This document shows, one piece after another, positions 1 through 5,731 of a DNA stretch of 5,731 bases. Source of the stretch: an uncultured Rhodoplanes sp. (GTDB lineage: Bacteria; Pseudomonadota; Alphaproteobacteria; Rhizobiales; Xanthobacteraceae); assembly GCA_936924235.1 (NCBI GenBank), contig CAKZHN010000552.1, forward strand, positions 1 through 5,731, in the 5' to 3' direction. The translations under genes and the position numbers were made by a program. Within the stretch, counting starts at the first letter, position 1, and each line of letters opens with the position of its first letter. The notes beneath the pieces were generated by a model, which saw nothing but the letters and a program-made list of their open reading frames with translations, was not told the DNA's origin and searched no databases.

Positions 1-694
1 CAAGGCCCAGAACGCCCGCCAGCGCGCGCTGGACGCCTTCCGCGCCGGGCGCGTGCGGGTGCTGGTCGCCACCGACATCGCGGCCCGCGGCATCGACGTC
101 GAGGGCGTGAGCCACGTCATCAACTTCGACCTGCCGAACATACCGGAGAGCTACGTCCACCGCATCGGCCGCACCGCGCGGGCCGGCGCCGACGGCGTCG
201 CGATCTCGCTCTGCTCGCATGACGAGCTGCCGTTTCTGCGCGACATCGAGAAGCTGATCCGCATTGCGATCCCGGCGACCGGCAGCACCGCCAAGCCGGC
301 CCAGCACCGGCCGCAGCAGCAGCAGAACCGCAACGGTCAGAACCGCAATCACAACGGCGGCAACCGGTCGCAGAATGGCCAGCGCCAAGGCCATGGTCAG
401 CAGGGTCACGGCCAGCAAGGTCACGGCCAGCAAGCCCGCGGCGGCGAGCAGCAGGGCCAAGGCAAAGGCCAGGCTCGCAATCACGGCAACGGACAGAAGC
501 ATCACGGCAACCGGCCGCAGGGTGCCAAGCAGCATGGCAACCGGCCGAATAACGGCCAGAAACCGCATCACGGCCAGAACCGCCCGCAGCACAACGGCGG
601 CTCCGACAATCCAGGCGCGACGCCACGTCCCATCGCGCCAACGCAGCCCATTGGCAGCGATTTTCAAAATGTGGCATTCATGCAGACGCGCTGA
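1..694 (+). CDS. DEAD-box ATP-dependent RNA helicase, RhlE-like, C-terminal part (5' end outside window)
   Basis: This is the end of an ATP-dependent RNA helicase that unwinds RNA duplexes in the cytoplasm, for example in ribosome assembly, RNA decay or cold adaptation. The reading frame is open from base 2, so the start lies upstream; the GTG at 53 is an internal Val codon. About 230 residues are visible. They begin in RecA-like domain 2 with NARQRALDAFRAGR. Motif V follows (ATDIAARGID, visible residues 23-32), then motif VI (YVHRIGRTARAG, 51-62), whose arginines contact ATP and RNA. From about base 278 the protein becomes a low-complexity tail of roughly 137 residues rich in Gln, Asn, Gly, His and Arg, with GHGQQ and HGNRP repeats. 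It ends in a short more hydrophobic peptide (DFQNVAFMQTR). The helicase assignment is firm. RhlE rather than another DEAD-box subgroup is inferred from motif style and tail, because the N-terminal half is missing. infA follows 14 bp downstream. Confidence 0.93.
   Translation, partial: KAQNARQRALDAFRAGRVRVLVATDIAARGIDVEGVSHVINFDLPNIPESYVHRIGRTARAGADGVAISLCSHDELPFLRDIEKLIRIAIPATGSTAKPAQHRPQQQQNRNGQNRNHNGGNRSQNGQRQGHGQQGHGQQGHGQQARGGEQQGQGKGQARNHGNGQKHHGNRPQGAKQHGNRPNNGQKPHHGQNRPQHNGGSDNPGATPRPIAPTQPIGSDFQNVAFMQTR
389..433 (+). repeat. Tandem 15-bp repeat (3 copies) encoding GHGQQ in the helicase tail
   Basis: Three in-frame 15-bp units each encode Gly-His-Gly-Gln-Gln. Units two (404-418) and three (419-433) are identical (GGTCACGGCCAGCAA); unit one (389-403) differs at four bases, all synonymous. 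The identical pair points to recent slippage or duplication, while the first copy is older. A looser repeat, GGCAACCGGCCG, occurs at 506-517 and 536-547 and encodes the shared GNRP peptide. Confidence 0.9.
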
Positions 695-698
695 GGAG
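693..698 (+). promoter_or_regulatory. Ribosome binding site of infA, overlapping the helicase stop codon
   Basis: GAGGAG begins inside the helicase TGA stop (692-694) and lies 10 nt before the infA ATG at 709. A ribosome terminating on the helicase covers this site, so the two genes are probably translationally coupled and share one transcript. No separate infA promoter is evident, although one inside the helicase tail cannot be excluded. Confidence 0.7.
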
Positions 699-708
699 TA
701 GCCCACCA

Positions 709-987
709 ATGGCCAAGGAAGAACTGCTCGAGTTCGAAGGTGAAGTGACCGAGGAATTGCCGGACGGCAATTTCCGGGTGAAGCTCGACAACGAGCACAT
801 GATCCTCGCCTACACGGCGGGCAAGATGCGCAAATTCCGCATCCGCACCGGCGTCGGCGATCGCGTGACCGTTGAGATGTCGCCCTACGACCTGGCGCGC
901 GGCCGCATCATCTTCCGCCACAAGTCGGCGCAGCCGACCACCGCGGCGACCGGCCAGCGGCGCGCGATGTGGCGCAACCGCGGCTAG
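709..987 (+). CDS. infA: Translation initiation factor IF-1 with a C-terminal extension
   Basis: IF-1 binds the A site of the 30S subunit during initiation and supports IF-2 and IF-3; the fold is a single S1-like OB domain. The 92-residue product opens MAKEELLEFEGEVTEELPDG. It carries the family hallmarks GKMRKFRIR (residues 38-46), GDRVTVEMSPYDL (50-62) and GRIIFRHK (65-72). Classical IF-1 has about 72 residues, so the core ends near residue 70. The remaining ~20 residues form a basic, probably disordered tail ending QRRAMWRNRG. The start is fixed by the family N-terminus and by GAGGAG 10 nt upstream. Location behind a DEAD-box helicase is, from memory, common in Bradyrhizobium-like genomes, where it may be a second infA beside a standard copy; that paralogy is inference. 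The stop lies 9 bp from the end of the convergent adaptor gene. Confidence 0.95.
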   Translation: MAKEELLEFEGEVTEELPDGNFRVKLDNEHMILAYTAGKMRKFRIRTGVGDRVTVEMSPYDLARGRIIFRHKSAQPTTAATGQRRAMWRNRG

Positions 988-993
988 CGCCAC
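969..993. terminator. Possible bidirectional hairpin between convergent infA and the adaptor gene
   Basis: GTGGCGC (969-975) is perfectly complementary to GCGCCAC (987-993). The 7-bp GC-rich stem has an 11-nt loop that itself contains CCGCGG. It spans the infA stop codon and most of the 9-bp intergenic gap, where converging transcripts must end. Neither strand has a T-run after the stem, so it is not a textbook intrinsic terminator. It could stabilise 3' ends or assist Rho-dependent stops, or be chance in GC-rich DNA. Confidence 0.25.
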
Positions 994-996
994 GCC

Positions 997-2124
997 CTAC
1001 TGCTTCCTCAGGATCGGCTGCACCCTGCTGCCATCCGCCACCTCGTCCGGCAGGTTGATCGCAATGCGGTCATCCTGCCGAAGACCTTCCGCGACCGCCA
1101 CCGTGTTGCCGTCGGTCGAGGCGACGCGGACCGGCTTGTAACGCAGCCGGTCGTTCTCCACCAACGCCACCAGCGTCTCGCTGCCGCGGACCAGGAGTCC
1201 GCTTACCGGAATCTGCGGATGGCTGGTGATCGGGATGTGCAGCGTTACGTAGGCGAAGCTGCCCGCGACCAGGAAGCCCTCGGCGTTGTCGATATTGACC
1301 TCGATCTGCATGGTGCGGGTCCGGGTCTCGAGCTCACCGGTCATACGGCTGATCTTGGCCTGCATCTTGCGGTCGGGATTGCTGGCATCCACCACGTCGG
1401 CGATATCGCCCGCATTGATGTAGGGCACGTCGGCCTGCTGCACGTAGCAAAAGACACGCAGACGGCTGTCGTCTGAGACCGTCATGATCGGCAGCGCGCT
1501 GACCATGTTGGTCTGGGCATTGGTGACCAGCGAGCCCGGATCGACGAAGCGCTGGGTGACGCGTCCGGCGAACGGCGCACGGATGACCTGGTAGTCCTTC
1601 ATGGTTTCGAGGCCTTTGACGTTGGCCTCGGCGACGCGTGCGTCGGTCTCGAATTGCAGCATCGCGACCTGGGTGGTGTTGCCCTTGGCGAACAGGTCCT
1701 GGGAGCGCGCCAGATTGCGTCGCTTGTGCTCGAGGTCGGTGAGCGCGGCCGCGTATTGCTGATCGATCTCGGGAGACTCGATCACAGCGACGACCTGGCC
1801 GGCCTGAACCCGGTCGCCACGATCGACCGACAACGTCTTCACGTAGCCGCTGACCTTGGCATAGAGGATCGCCGACTGGTTCGAGCGCACATCGGCCAGC
1901 AGCGTGACGGTTCGCTCCTTCGGCCCCTGGACCGGCGTGACAACCTCGACCCGCGGACCCCGGTCGACGGCATTGCCGCGCGCCTCGCGGGCGGTCGCCA
2001 CGCTCGAACTGCGGCTGAAGTGGAAATAGCCGACCGCAAGCGCTGCGGCTACGACCACGGCCGCGCCGGCAATATAAAGCCGCGTCTGCCGCCCTTTTGC
2101 GGGCACCGGTTGAACGTCAGGCAT
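997..2124 (-). CDS. RND efflux periplasmic adaptor (HlyD/AcrA-like membrane fusion protein)
   Basis: The adaptor bridges an RND pump and an outer-membrane channel in the periplasm. The 375-residue product begins MPDVQPVPAK and has one hydrophobic segment (about 16-33) with no lipobox Cys, so it is probably anchored by an uncleaved helix. The first half of the lipoyl-like domain follows (about 84-118, including AKVSGYVKTLSVDRGDRVQAGQ). A short helical hairpin of about 55 residues (119-175) comes next, then the second lipoyl half (IRAPFAGRVTQRFVDPGSLV, 181-200). The beta-barrel and membrane-proximal regions are at about 208-365. An in-frame start at 2247 would give 416 residues, but its extra N-terminus lies in another frame of the pump gene and resembles no adaptor. 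The ATG at 2124 has AGGGGG 8 nt upstream and overlaps the pump end by 8 nt, so it is preferred. Adaptor identity is firm; substrate is unknown. Confidence 0.93.
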   Translation of the reverse strand: MPDVQPVPAKGRQTRLYIAGAAVVVAAALAVGYFHFSRSSSVATAREARGNAVDRGPRVEVVTPVQGPKERTVTLLADVRSNQSAILYAKVSGYVKTLSVDRGDRVQAGQVVAVIESPEIDQQYAAALTDLEHKRRNLARSQDLFAKGNTTQVAMLQFETDARVAEANVKGLETMKDYQVIRAPFAGRVTQRFVDPGSLVTNAQTNMVSALPIMTVSDDSRLRVFCYVQQADVPYINAGDIADVVDASNPDRKMQAKISRMTGELETRTRTMQIEVNIDNAEGFLVAGSFAYVTLHIPITSHPQIPVSGLLVRGSETLVALVENDRLRYKPVRVASTDGNTVAVAEGLRQDDRIAINLPDEVADGSRVQPILRKQ

Positions 2125-5100
2125 GAGCGGATCCCCCTGTCGACGCTCCGGCGGCTTCCGCCTCGAAGCGCTTGTCCAGCATGTGCAGGCTCGGCGGCTG
2201 CCGGCGCAGCAGCGTGTAGAACACCGGCACCAGAACCAGCGTGGCAACGGTTGCGAAGGCGAGCCCGCCGATCACGGCGCGGCCGAGCGGCGCGTTCTGC
2301 TCGCCGGCCTCGCCGAGCGCCAGCGCCATCGGGATCATGCCGATGACCATGGCGAGCGCCGTCATCAGGATCGGGCGAAGCCGGGTCTGGCCCGCTTCGA
2401 TCACCGCCTGAAACGGCGTCAGGCTTTCATCGCGGCTGCGCAGATCGTTGGCGAAGCTCACCACCAGGATCGAGTTCGATACCGCGATGCCGACCGACAT
2501 GATCGAGCCCATCAGCGAGGCGACGTTGATCGTTGTGCCGGTCATCGCCAGCGTCCACAGGATGCCGACCAGCGCGCCCGGCACCGCCATCATGATGATG
2601 AAGGGATCGATCCAGGACTGGAACAGCACGACCAGCAGCGCATAGACCAGCAGGATCGCGAGGATCAGCCCGAAGCCGAGATTCTTGAACGAGGTCTCCA
2701 TCACTTCGTTCTGACCGCGCAGGAAGATCTTCACCGTCGACGGCAGGTTTTTCTGCTCCTCCTCGATGATCTTCTTGATGTCGGCCGCGGTGCCGCCGAG
2801 GTCGCGGCTGTCGACATTGGCGAGCACATCGACCACGCGCTGCACCGTATAGTGGTTGACCGACTGCATGCTGGTGGTCGGGCGCATCGAGGCGATGTCG
2901 GAGATGCGCGTCACCGGCGAGGCCGGCACGGTCGTCAGTGTCGTCGGCAGGATGTTGGGATTGATGTTGGGCGCGGCCGGATTGGCCGGCAGGTTCATCA
3001 CGTCCTGCACGGTGTTGATCTTGTCGGCCGGGGTCTGCACCGCGACGATGTAGTTCACGCCGGTCTGCGGATTGAGATAGTAGGTCGGCCCGACCAGCGC
3101 ACTGCCGGCGAGCGACGTGAGCATGTTGTTGGCGACGTCGCGCTGCGCGACGCCGAGCCGCGCGGCGCGCTGACGGTCGACGTCGATCTGGATGGTCGGG
3201 AAATCCAGCACCTGCGCGATCCGTGGATCGACCACGCCCGGCACTCTCTGGATCGCGCGCAGGATGCGCTGCGCCGAGGCATAGGCGCGCACGAAGTTCG
3301 AATCCTGGATCTGGATATCGATCGGCGCCGACAGGCCGAAGTTCAGCACCTGACTGACGATGTCGGCGGTCTGGAAGTAGAACAGATTGCCGGGAAACTC
3401 GGCGTTGAGCTTGTCGCGAAGGATGCGCTGGTACTCCACGGTGGGCCGGTGGCCGTGGTTGAGCGAAATGAGCAGCTCGGCGTCCATGCCGCTGGTGTTG
3501 TCGCTCGGCACGAAAGCAAGATTGAGCGAGAACGGCAGTCCGATGGTGGCGTTGACGGTGCGCAGCTCCTTGGCCGGAATCACCTGGCGGATGCTTTCCT
3601 CAACGCGGGCTACGATCTTCTCGGTTTCTTCGAGCCGCATGCCGCGCGCCGCGCGGATATGCATCTTCAGGATGCCGACGTCCGAGGTCGGAAAGAAATC
3701 GGTGCCGATCACCGGCGCCAGCGCACCTGTCGCGACGACCACGAGGCCGAAGCAGCCGAGCACGAAGGCGCGCCGCCGCAGGACCAGCGCCAGCAGGCTG
3801 CCGTAGCCGTTCTTCACCCGATCGAAGCCGCGGTCGAAGGCCGCCGAGAACCTGCCGCCGATGCCCTTCGGCGCGTGATCGTCGTGGTCCTTGAGCAGGT
3901 AGCGCGCCAGCGCCGGGATGACGGTGAACGACAGCACGTAGGACGCCAGCATCGCCAGCACCACCGTGATGGCGAGCGGAATGAACAGGAAGCGCGACGG
4001 CCCGGTCAGCAGCAGCACCGGGAAGAACACGATGCAGATCGCGAGCGTCGCGACCGTCAGCGGCTGGATCACCTCGCTGGAACCGTCGAGAATCGCGACG
4101 GTGAGCGGCTTGCCGAGGCTCTGGTTGCGATGGATGTTCTCGATCGTCACCGTGGCGTTGTCGACCAGCAGGCCGATCGCGAGCGCCAGCCCGCCGAGCG
4201 TCATCAGGTTGATGGTCTGCCCGGTGAGGAACAGGCCCGCGACACCGGCCGCGATCGACAGCGGAATCGACAGCGAGACGATCACGGTGTTCCGCCAGCT
4301 TCCCAGGAAGATCAGGATCATCAGCGAGACCAGGATCGACGACAGGATGGCCTCGTGAACGATGTTGTCGACTGCGCCCTGCACGAACACCGACTGGTCG
4401 AAATCGAGCTTGAGGTCGAGGCCCTCCGGCGCAGTGGCCTGAACGTCCGGCAAGATGTCGCGGATCGCCTGCACCACAGCGATAGTGGAAGCATCCGAGT
4501 TCTTGAGAATGCTCATATAGCTCGCGCGCTGGCCGTTGATGCGCACGGCGTTTTGCTGGGCCGCGAAGCTGTCGCTCACGGTTGCGACGTCGCCCAGCAT
4601 GACGGTGATGCCGTCGCGCACACCGACCGGCAGCGCCTGGAACTGGTCGACGAACTGCGGACTGGAGTTGAGCTTGACGTTGAACTCGCGCTCGCCGATG
4701 CGGGCGATGCCGGCCGGCACGATCACGTTGGTGGTCTGCAGCGCGCCGACCACGTCCATCTGCGACAGGCCCTTGGCGCTGAGCCGCGCGGGATCGACGT
4801 CGACGATGATCTGCCGCTGCTTGCCGCCATAGGGCGCCGGGATCGACAGGCCCGGGATCGTGAACAGCCGCGTGCGCAGGAAGTTCAGGCCGTAGTCGAA
4901 GATCTGCTGCTCGGGCAGCGTCCTGCTGTTGAGCGTGACCTGCACCACCGGCACGTTCGAGGCGTTGAACCGGATCATGTTCGGCGGCGTGATGCCGGGC
5001 GGCGCAATGCGCAGGATCGAATTGTTCTGCGCATTGATCTGGGCGATGGCGCCGCCGATATCGGTGCCTTGCGTGAAATAAACCTTGAGAATGCCGAGCC

Positions 5101-5365
5101 CCGGAATCGACAGCGATTCAATGCGCTCGATGCCGTTGACCGTGGTCGAATAGGCGCGCTCGCTGATCAGCACCACGCGCCGTTCCATATCCTCGGCCGA
5201 GAGGCCTGGATAGTTCCAGGCCACATAGACCACCGGGATGTCGATGTTGGGGAAGATGTCGACGACCATGCGCCGCGCCGACAGGACGCCCATCAGCATG
5301 ATCAGCAGGCCCGCGATGGCCATCGTATATGGCCGGCGCAGCGCCAAGCGCACCAATCCGATCAT
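2117..5365 (-). CDS. RND-family efflux transporter, inner-membrane permease (AcrB/HAE1-like)
   Basis: This proton-driven inner-membrane pump collects substrates from the periplasm or outer leaflet and passes them through adaptor and outer-membrane channel. The 1082 residues show the RND plan. TM1 is at about 12-30, followed by a large periplasmic loop (31-335). TM2-TM6 lie between 338 and 485 and TM7 near 531-552. A second large loop spans 553-893, and TM8-TM12 lie between 894 and 1053. Family signatures include FPNIDIPVV (38-46), GLALAIGLLVDNATVTIEN (392-410), RLRPILMTALAMVIGMIPMA (995-1014) and LVPVFYTLLRR (1045-1055). By alignment from memory to AcrB, Asp402 matches Asp407, Asn403 replaces Asp408, Ser963 replaces Lys940, and Arg995 and Thr1002 match Arg971 and Thr978. 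The ATG at 5365 gives the usual RND N-terminus (MIGLVRLALRRPY). Its Shine-Dalgarno is weak: the nearest GGAG is 15 nt away. The HAE1 side of RND is favoured over the heavy-metal side (CusA) by overall motif style. Substrate cannot be read from sequence. Confidence 0.95.
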   Translation of the reverse strand: MIGLVRLALRRPYTMAIAGLLIMLMGVLSARRMVVDIFPNIDIPVVYVAWNYPGLSAEDMERRVVLISERAYSTTVNGIERIESLSIPGLGILKVYFTQGTDIGGAIAQINAQNNSILRIAPPGITPPNMIRFNASNVPVVQVTLNSRTLPEQQIFDYGLNFLRTRLFTIPGLSIPAPYGGKQRQIIVDVDPARLSAKGLSQMDVVGALQTTNVIVPAGIARIGEREFNVKLNSSPQFVDQFQALPVGVRDGITVMLGDVATVSDSFAAQQNAVRINGQRASYMSILKNSDASTIAVVQAIRDILPDVQATAPEGLDLKLDFDQSVFVQGAVDNIVHEAILSSILVSLMILIFLGSWRNTVIVSLSIPLSIAAGVAGLFLTGQTINLMTLGGLALAIGLLVDNATVTIENIHRNQSLGKPLTVAILDGSSEVIQPLTVATLAICIVFFPVLLLTGPSRFLFIPLAITVVLAMLASYVLSFTVIPALARYLLKDHDDHAPKGIGGRFSAAFDRGFDRVKNGYGSLLALVLRRRAFVLGCFGLVVVATGALAPVIGTDFFPTSDVGILKMHIRAARGMRLEETEKIVARVEESIRQVIPAKELRTVNATIGLPFSLNLAFVPSDNTSGMDAELLISLNHGHRPTVEYQRILRDKLNAEFPGNLFYFQTADIVSQVLNFGLSAPIDIQIQDSNFVRAYASAQRILRAIQRVPGVVDPRIAQVLDFPTIQIDVDRQRAARLGVAQRDVANNMLTSLAGSALVGPTYYLNPQTGVNYIVAVQTPADKINTVQDVMNLPANPAAPNINPNILPTTLTTVPASPVTRISDIASMRPTTSMQSVNHYTVQRVVDVLANVDSRDLGGTAADIKKIIEEEQKNLPSTVKIFLRGQNEVMETSFKNLGFGLILAILLVYALLVVLFQSWIDPFIIMMAVPGALVGILWTLAMTGTTINVASLMGSIMSVGIAVSNSILVVSFANDLRSRDESLTPFQAVIEAGQTRLRPILMTALAMVIGMIPMALALGEAGEQNAPLGRAVIGGLAFATVATLVLVPVFYTLLRRQPPSLHMLDKRFEAEAAGASTGGSAHA
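2133..2138 (-). promoter_or_regulatory. Ribosome binding site of the adaptor gene, inside the pump gene
   Basis: On the - strand AGGGGG lies 8 nt before the ATG at 2124, within the last codons of the pump gene. It decides the adaptor start in favour of 2124. With the 8-nt overlap of the two reading frames it indicates coupled translation of pump and adaptor. Confidence 0.65.
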
Positions 5366-5480
5366 AAGTCGCCCGCCCCACTCCGAACCGCACGGCCTTT
5401 TCGTCCGTCGCCGCGGTTCCCGGCCTTCCTCGCGGAAGGCGCAATCCCTGTCGTCCGAGTCGTTTCTTGTTTTGCAAATG
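5366..5480 (-). promoter_or_regulatory. Predicted 5' leader of the pump-adaptor mRNA with a GNRA-type hairpin
   Basis: If transcription starts near 5471, the pump mRNA has an untranslated leader of roughly 105 nt. Within it, on the - strand, GCCTTCC (5440-5434) and GGAAGGC (5429-5423) form a perfect 7-bp stem closed by GCGA, a GNRA-type tetraloop. The + strand complement has loop TCGC, so the stable form is specific to the pump transcript. The region before the ATG is G-rich, with GGAG at 5384-5381 and no well-spaced Shine-Dalgarno. I saw no recognisable riboswitch class or leader peptide. Confidence 0.35.
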
Positions 5481-5507
5481 ATCCTCTGAACCGGCCGGCC
5501 GATTCAA
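5478..5507 (-). promoter_or_regulatory. Candidate sigma-70-like promoter of the pump-adaptor operon
   Basis: On the - strand TTGAAT (5507-5502) lies 18 nt before GATCAT (5483-5478); each matches 4 of 6 consensus positions. The start would fall near 5471. The assignment is weak by itself, but the spacer is almost entirely the core of the palindrome at 5481-5513, the usual position for a repressor operator. Alphaproteobacterial promoters are poorly predicted by consensus, so other starts in this gap remain possible. Confidence 0.3.
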
Positions 5508-5519
5508 GAGGATTCAGAG
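5481..5519. promoter_or_regulatory. Long interrupted palindrome with an extra half-site, candidate operator
   Basis: The core at 5487-5506 is a 20-bp palindrome with one mismatched pair (TGAA-C-CGGCCGGCCG-A-TTCA). It is extended by ATCCTC (5481-5486) opposite GAGGAT (5508-5513), with a single extra A at 5507. A further direct copy of the half-site, GATTCAGAG (5511-5519), follows GATTCAAGAG (5501-5510). Neither strand has a T-run after the dyad, which argues against a terminator. Position about 115-155 bp before the pump start suggests a binding site for a dimeric regulator such as TetR or MarR type; the regulator is not in the window. Confidence 0.45.
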
Positions 5520-5545
5520 CAGAGCTGATAGTCCCAAGCCCAAAT

Positions 5546-5586
5546 GCCCGGTGCCGGCCACATTTCCGGGCTGGCGCCGGCCGGGC
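5546..5586 (-). terminator. Possible terminator of the M24-like gene
   Basis: On the - strand, 10 nt after the stop codon, GCCCGGCCGGC (5586-5576) pairs with GCCGGCACCGGGC (5558-5546). This forms 11 bp with a 2-nt bulge and a 17-nt loop. The stem is followed by ATTTGGGC, only a short T tract. It would separate the M24 transcript from the pump operon. The weak T tract and large loop keep confidence low. Confidence 0.35.
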
Positions 5587-5595
5587 CCTGGCATC

Positions 5596-5731
5596 TCAGC
5601 GGGCTGCGGTGCCGCCCCGGTTCCAGCCGCGCGCGCCCTCGCCATAGATGTCGCAGCCCGACGCAGTCACCACCGCGGTGTCCTCGAGCTTGATGAAGCC
5701 GCGCTTCGGGTGCTTCATCGTGGTCTCGATC
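5596..5731 (-). CDS. M24-family metallopeptidase-like protein (creatinase/Xaa-Pro peptidase type), C-terminal 44 residues
   Basis: The frame enters from the right edge and ends at TGA (5598-5596), giving 44 residues. HPKRGFIKLEDTAVVTASGCDIYGEG, given here by its key parts HPKRGFIK, LEDT and VVT, matches the end of the pita-bread fold. In M24 enzymes the Glu of a LEDT-VVT segment is the last metal ligand of the two-metal site; here it is residue 16 of the visible part. The final ~20 residues (including GARGWNRGG) form a short tail. The rest, including the other metal ligands, lies outside the window, so a peptidase, a creatinase-like hydrolase or an inactive relative are all possible. It runs in the same direction as the pump but 230 bp upstream, with a possible terminator between, so shared transcription is unlikely. 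Confidence 0.6.
   Translation of the reverse strand, partial: IETTMKHPKRGFIKLEDTAVVTASGCDIYGEGARGWNRGGTAAR

Noticed and set aside
53..55. GTG at 53 as the start of the helicase gene
   Set aside because: The frame is open to base 2 and the upstream residues (NARQRALDAFRAGR) fit RecA domain 2 of a DEAD-box protein, so this is an internal Val codon.
120..677. Antisense and alternate-frame open frames across the helicase tail (including + 264-701)
   Set aside because: They follow from the GC-rich repetitive tail; their products are Arg/Ala/Ser/Cys-rich with no recognisable motifs, while the sense frame carries helicase motifs V and VI.
2125..2247. A longer adaptor starting at 2247
   Set aside because: The additional 41 residues are Arg/Cys-rich, lie in another frame of the pump gene, and precede a normal adaptor N-terminus that has its own Shine-Dalgarno at 2138-2133.
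5118..5507. A 129-residue - strand frame starting in the promoter region and running into the pump gene
   Set aside because: It is out of frame with the pump, starts at TTG inside the palindrome, and has no recognisable motif; overlap with a firm RND N-terminus makes it a shadow.
5481..5513. The palindrome as an intrinsic terminator
   Set aside because: No T-run follows it on either strand, and the better-placed candidate for the M24-like gene is at 5546-5586.
2123..5647. A 1174-codon open frame on the + strand antisense to the whole pump gene
   Set aside because: It is in exact codon register with the pump gene, so it stays open because the pump uses no TTA, CTA or TCA codons across its length. 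Its product is a featureless Arg/His/Asp/Gln-rich chain with no domain, whereas the - strand frame is a full RND protein.

Overview
The window is a GC-rich stretch of ordinary chromosomal character. It most likely comes from an alphaproteobacterium of the Bradyrhizobium/Rhodopseudomonas type. This rests on base composition, the style of the proteins, and a DEAD-box helicase followed by an IF-1 with a C-terminal extension; no search was run. No mobile elements, tRNA/rRNA genes, CRISPR arrays or phage genes were seen.

Layout. On the + strand, bases 1-694 hold the 3' part of an RhlE-like DEAD-box RNA helicase with a long Gln/Asn/His/Gly-rich tail. It is followed after 14 bp by infA (709-987), a 92-residue IF-1. 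The two look co-transcribed and form a translation/RNA-remodelling pair. A 9-bp gap, spanned by a small hairpin, separates infA from a convergent - strand operon. Read in its own direction, that operon begins with a 1082-residue RND inner-membrane pump (5365-2117). This overlaps by 8 nt a 375-residue periplasmic adaptor (2124-997). Pump and adaptor should form the inner two parts of a tripartite efflux system; no outer-membrane channel gene and no regulator gene lie in the window. At the right edge, also on the - strand, is the last 44 residues of what looks like an M24 (creatinase/Xaa-Pro peptidase) protein, ending at 5596.

The 230-bp region between the M24 gene and the pump is the richest non-coding part. 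It holds a possible terminator for the M24 gene and a long interrupted palindrome with an extra half-site (5481-5519) that coincides with a plausible promoter for the pump. In the predicted pump mRNA leader it also holds a perfect 7-bp hairpin with a GNRA-type tetraloop.

The genes belong to known families. The points most worth a second look are the altered proton-relay residues of the pump (Asp-Asn in TM4, Ser in place of the TM10 Lys), the pump-first gene order without an outer-membrane partner, the operator-like palindrome, and the prion-like helicase tail. I saw no evidence of a wholly new system.
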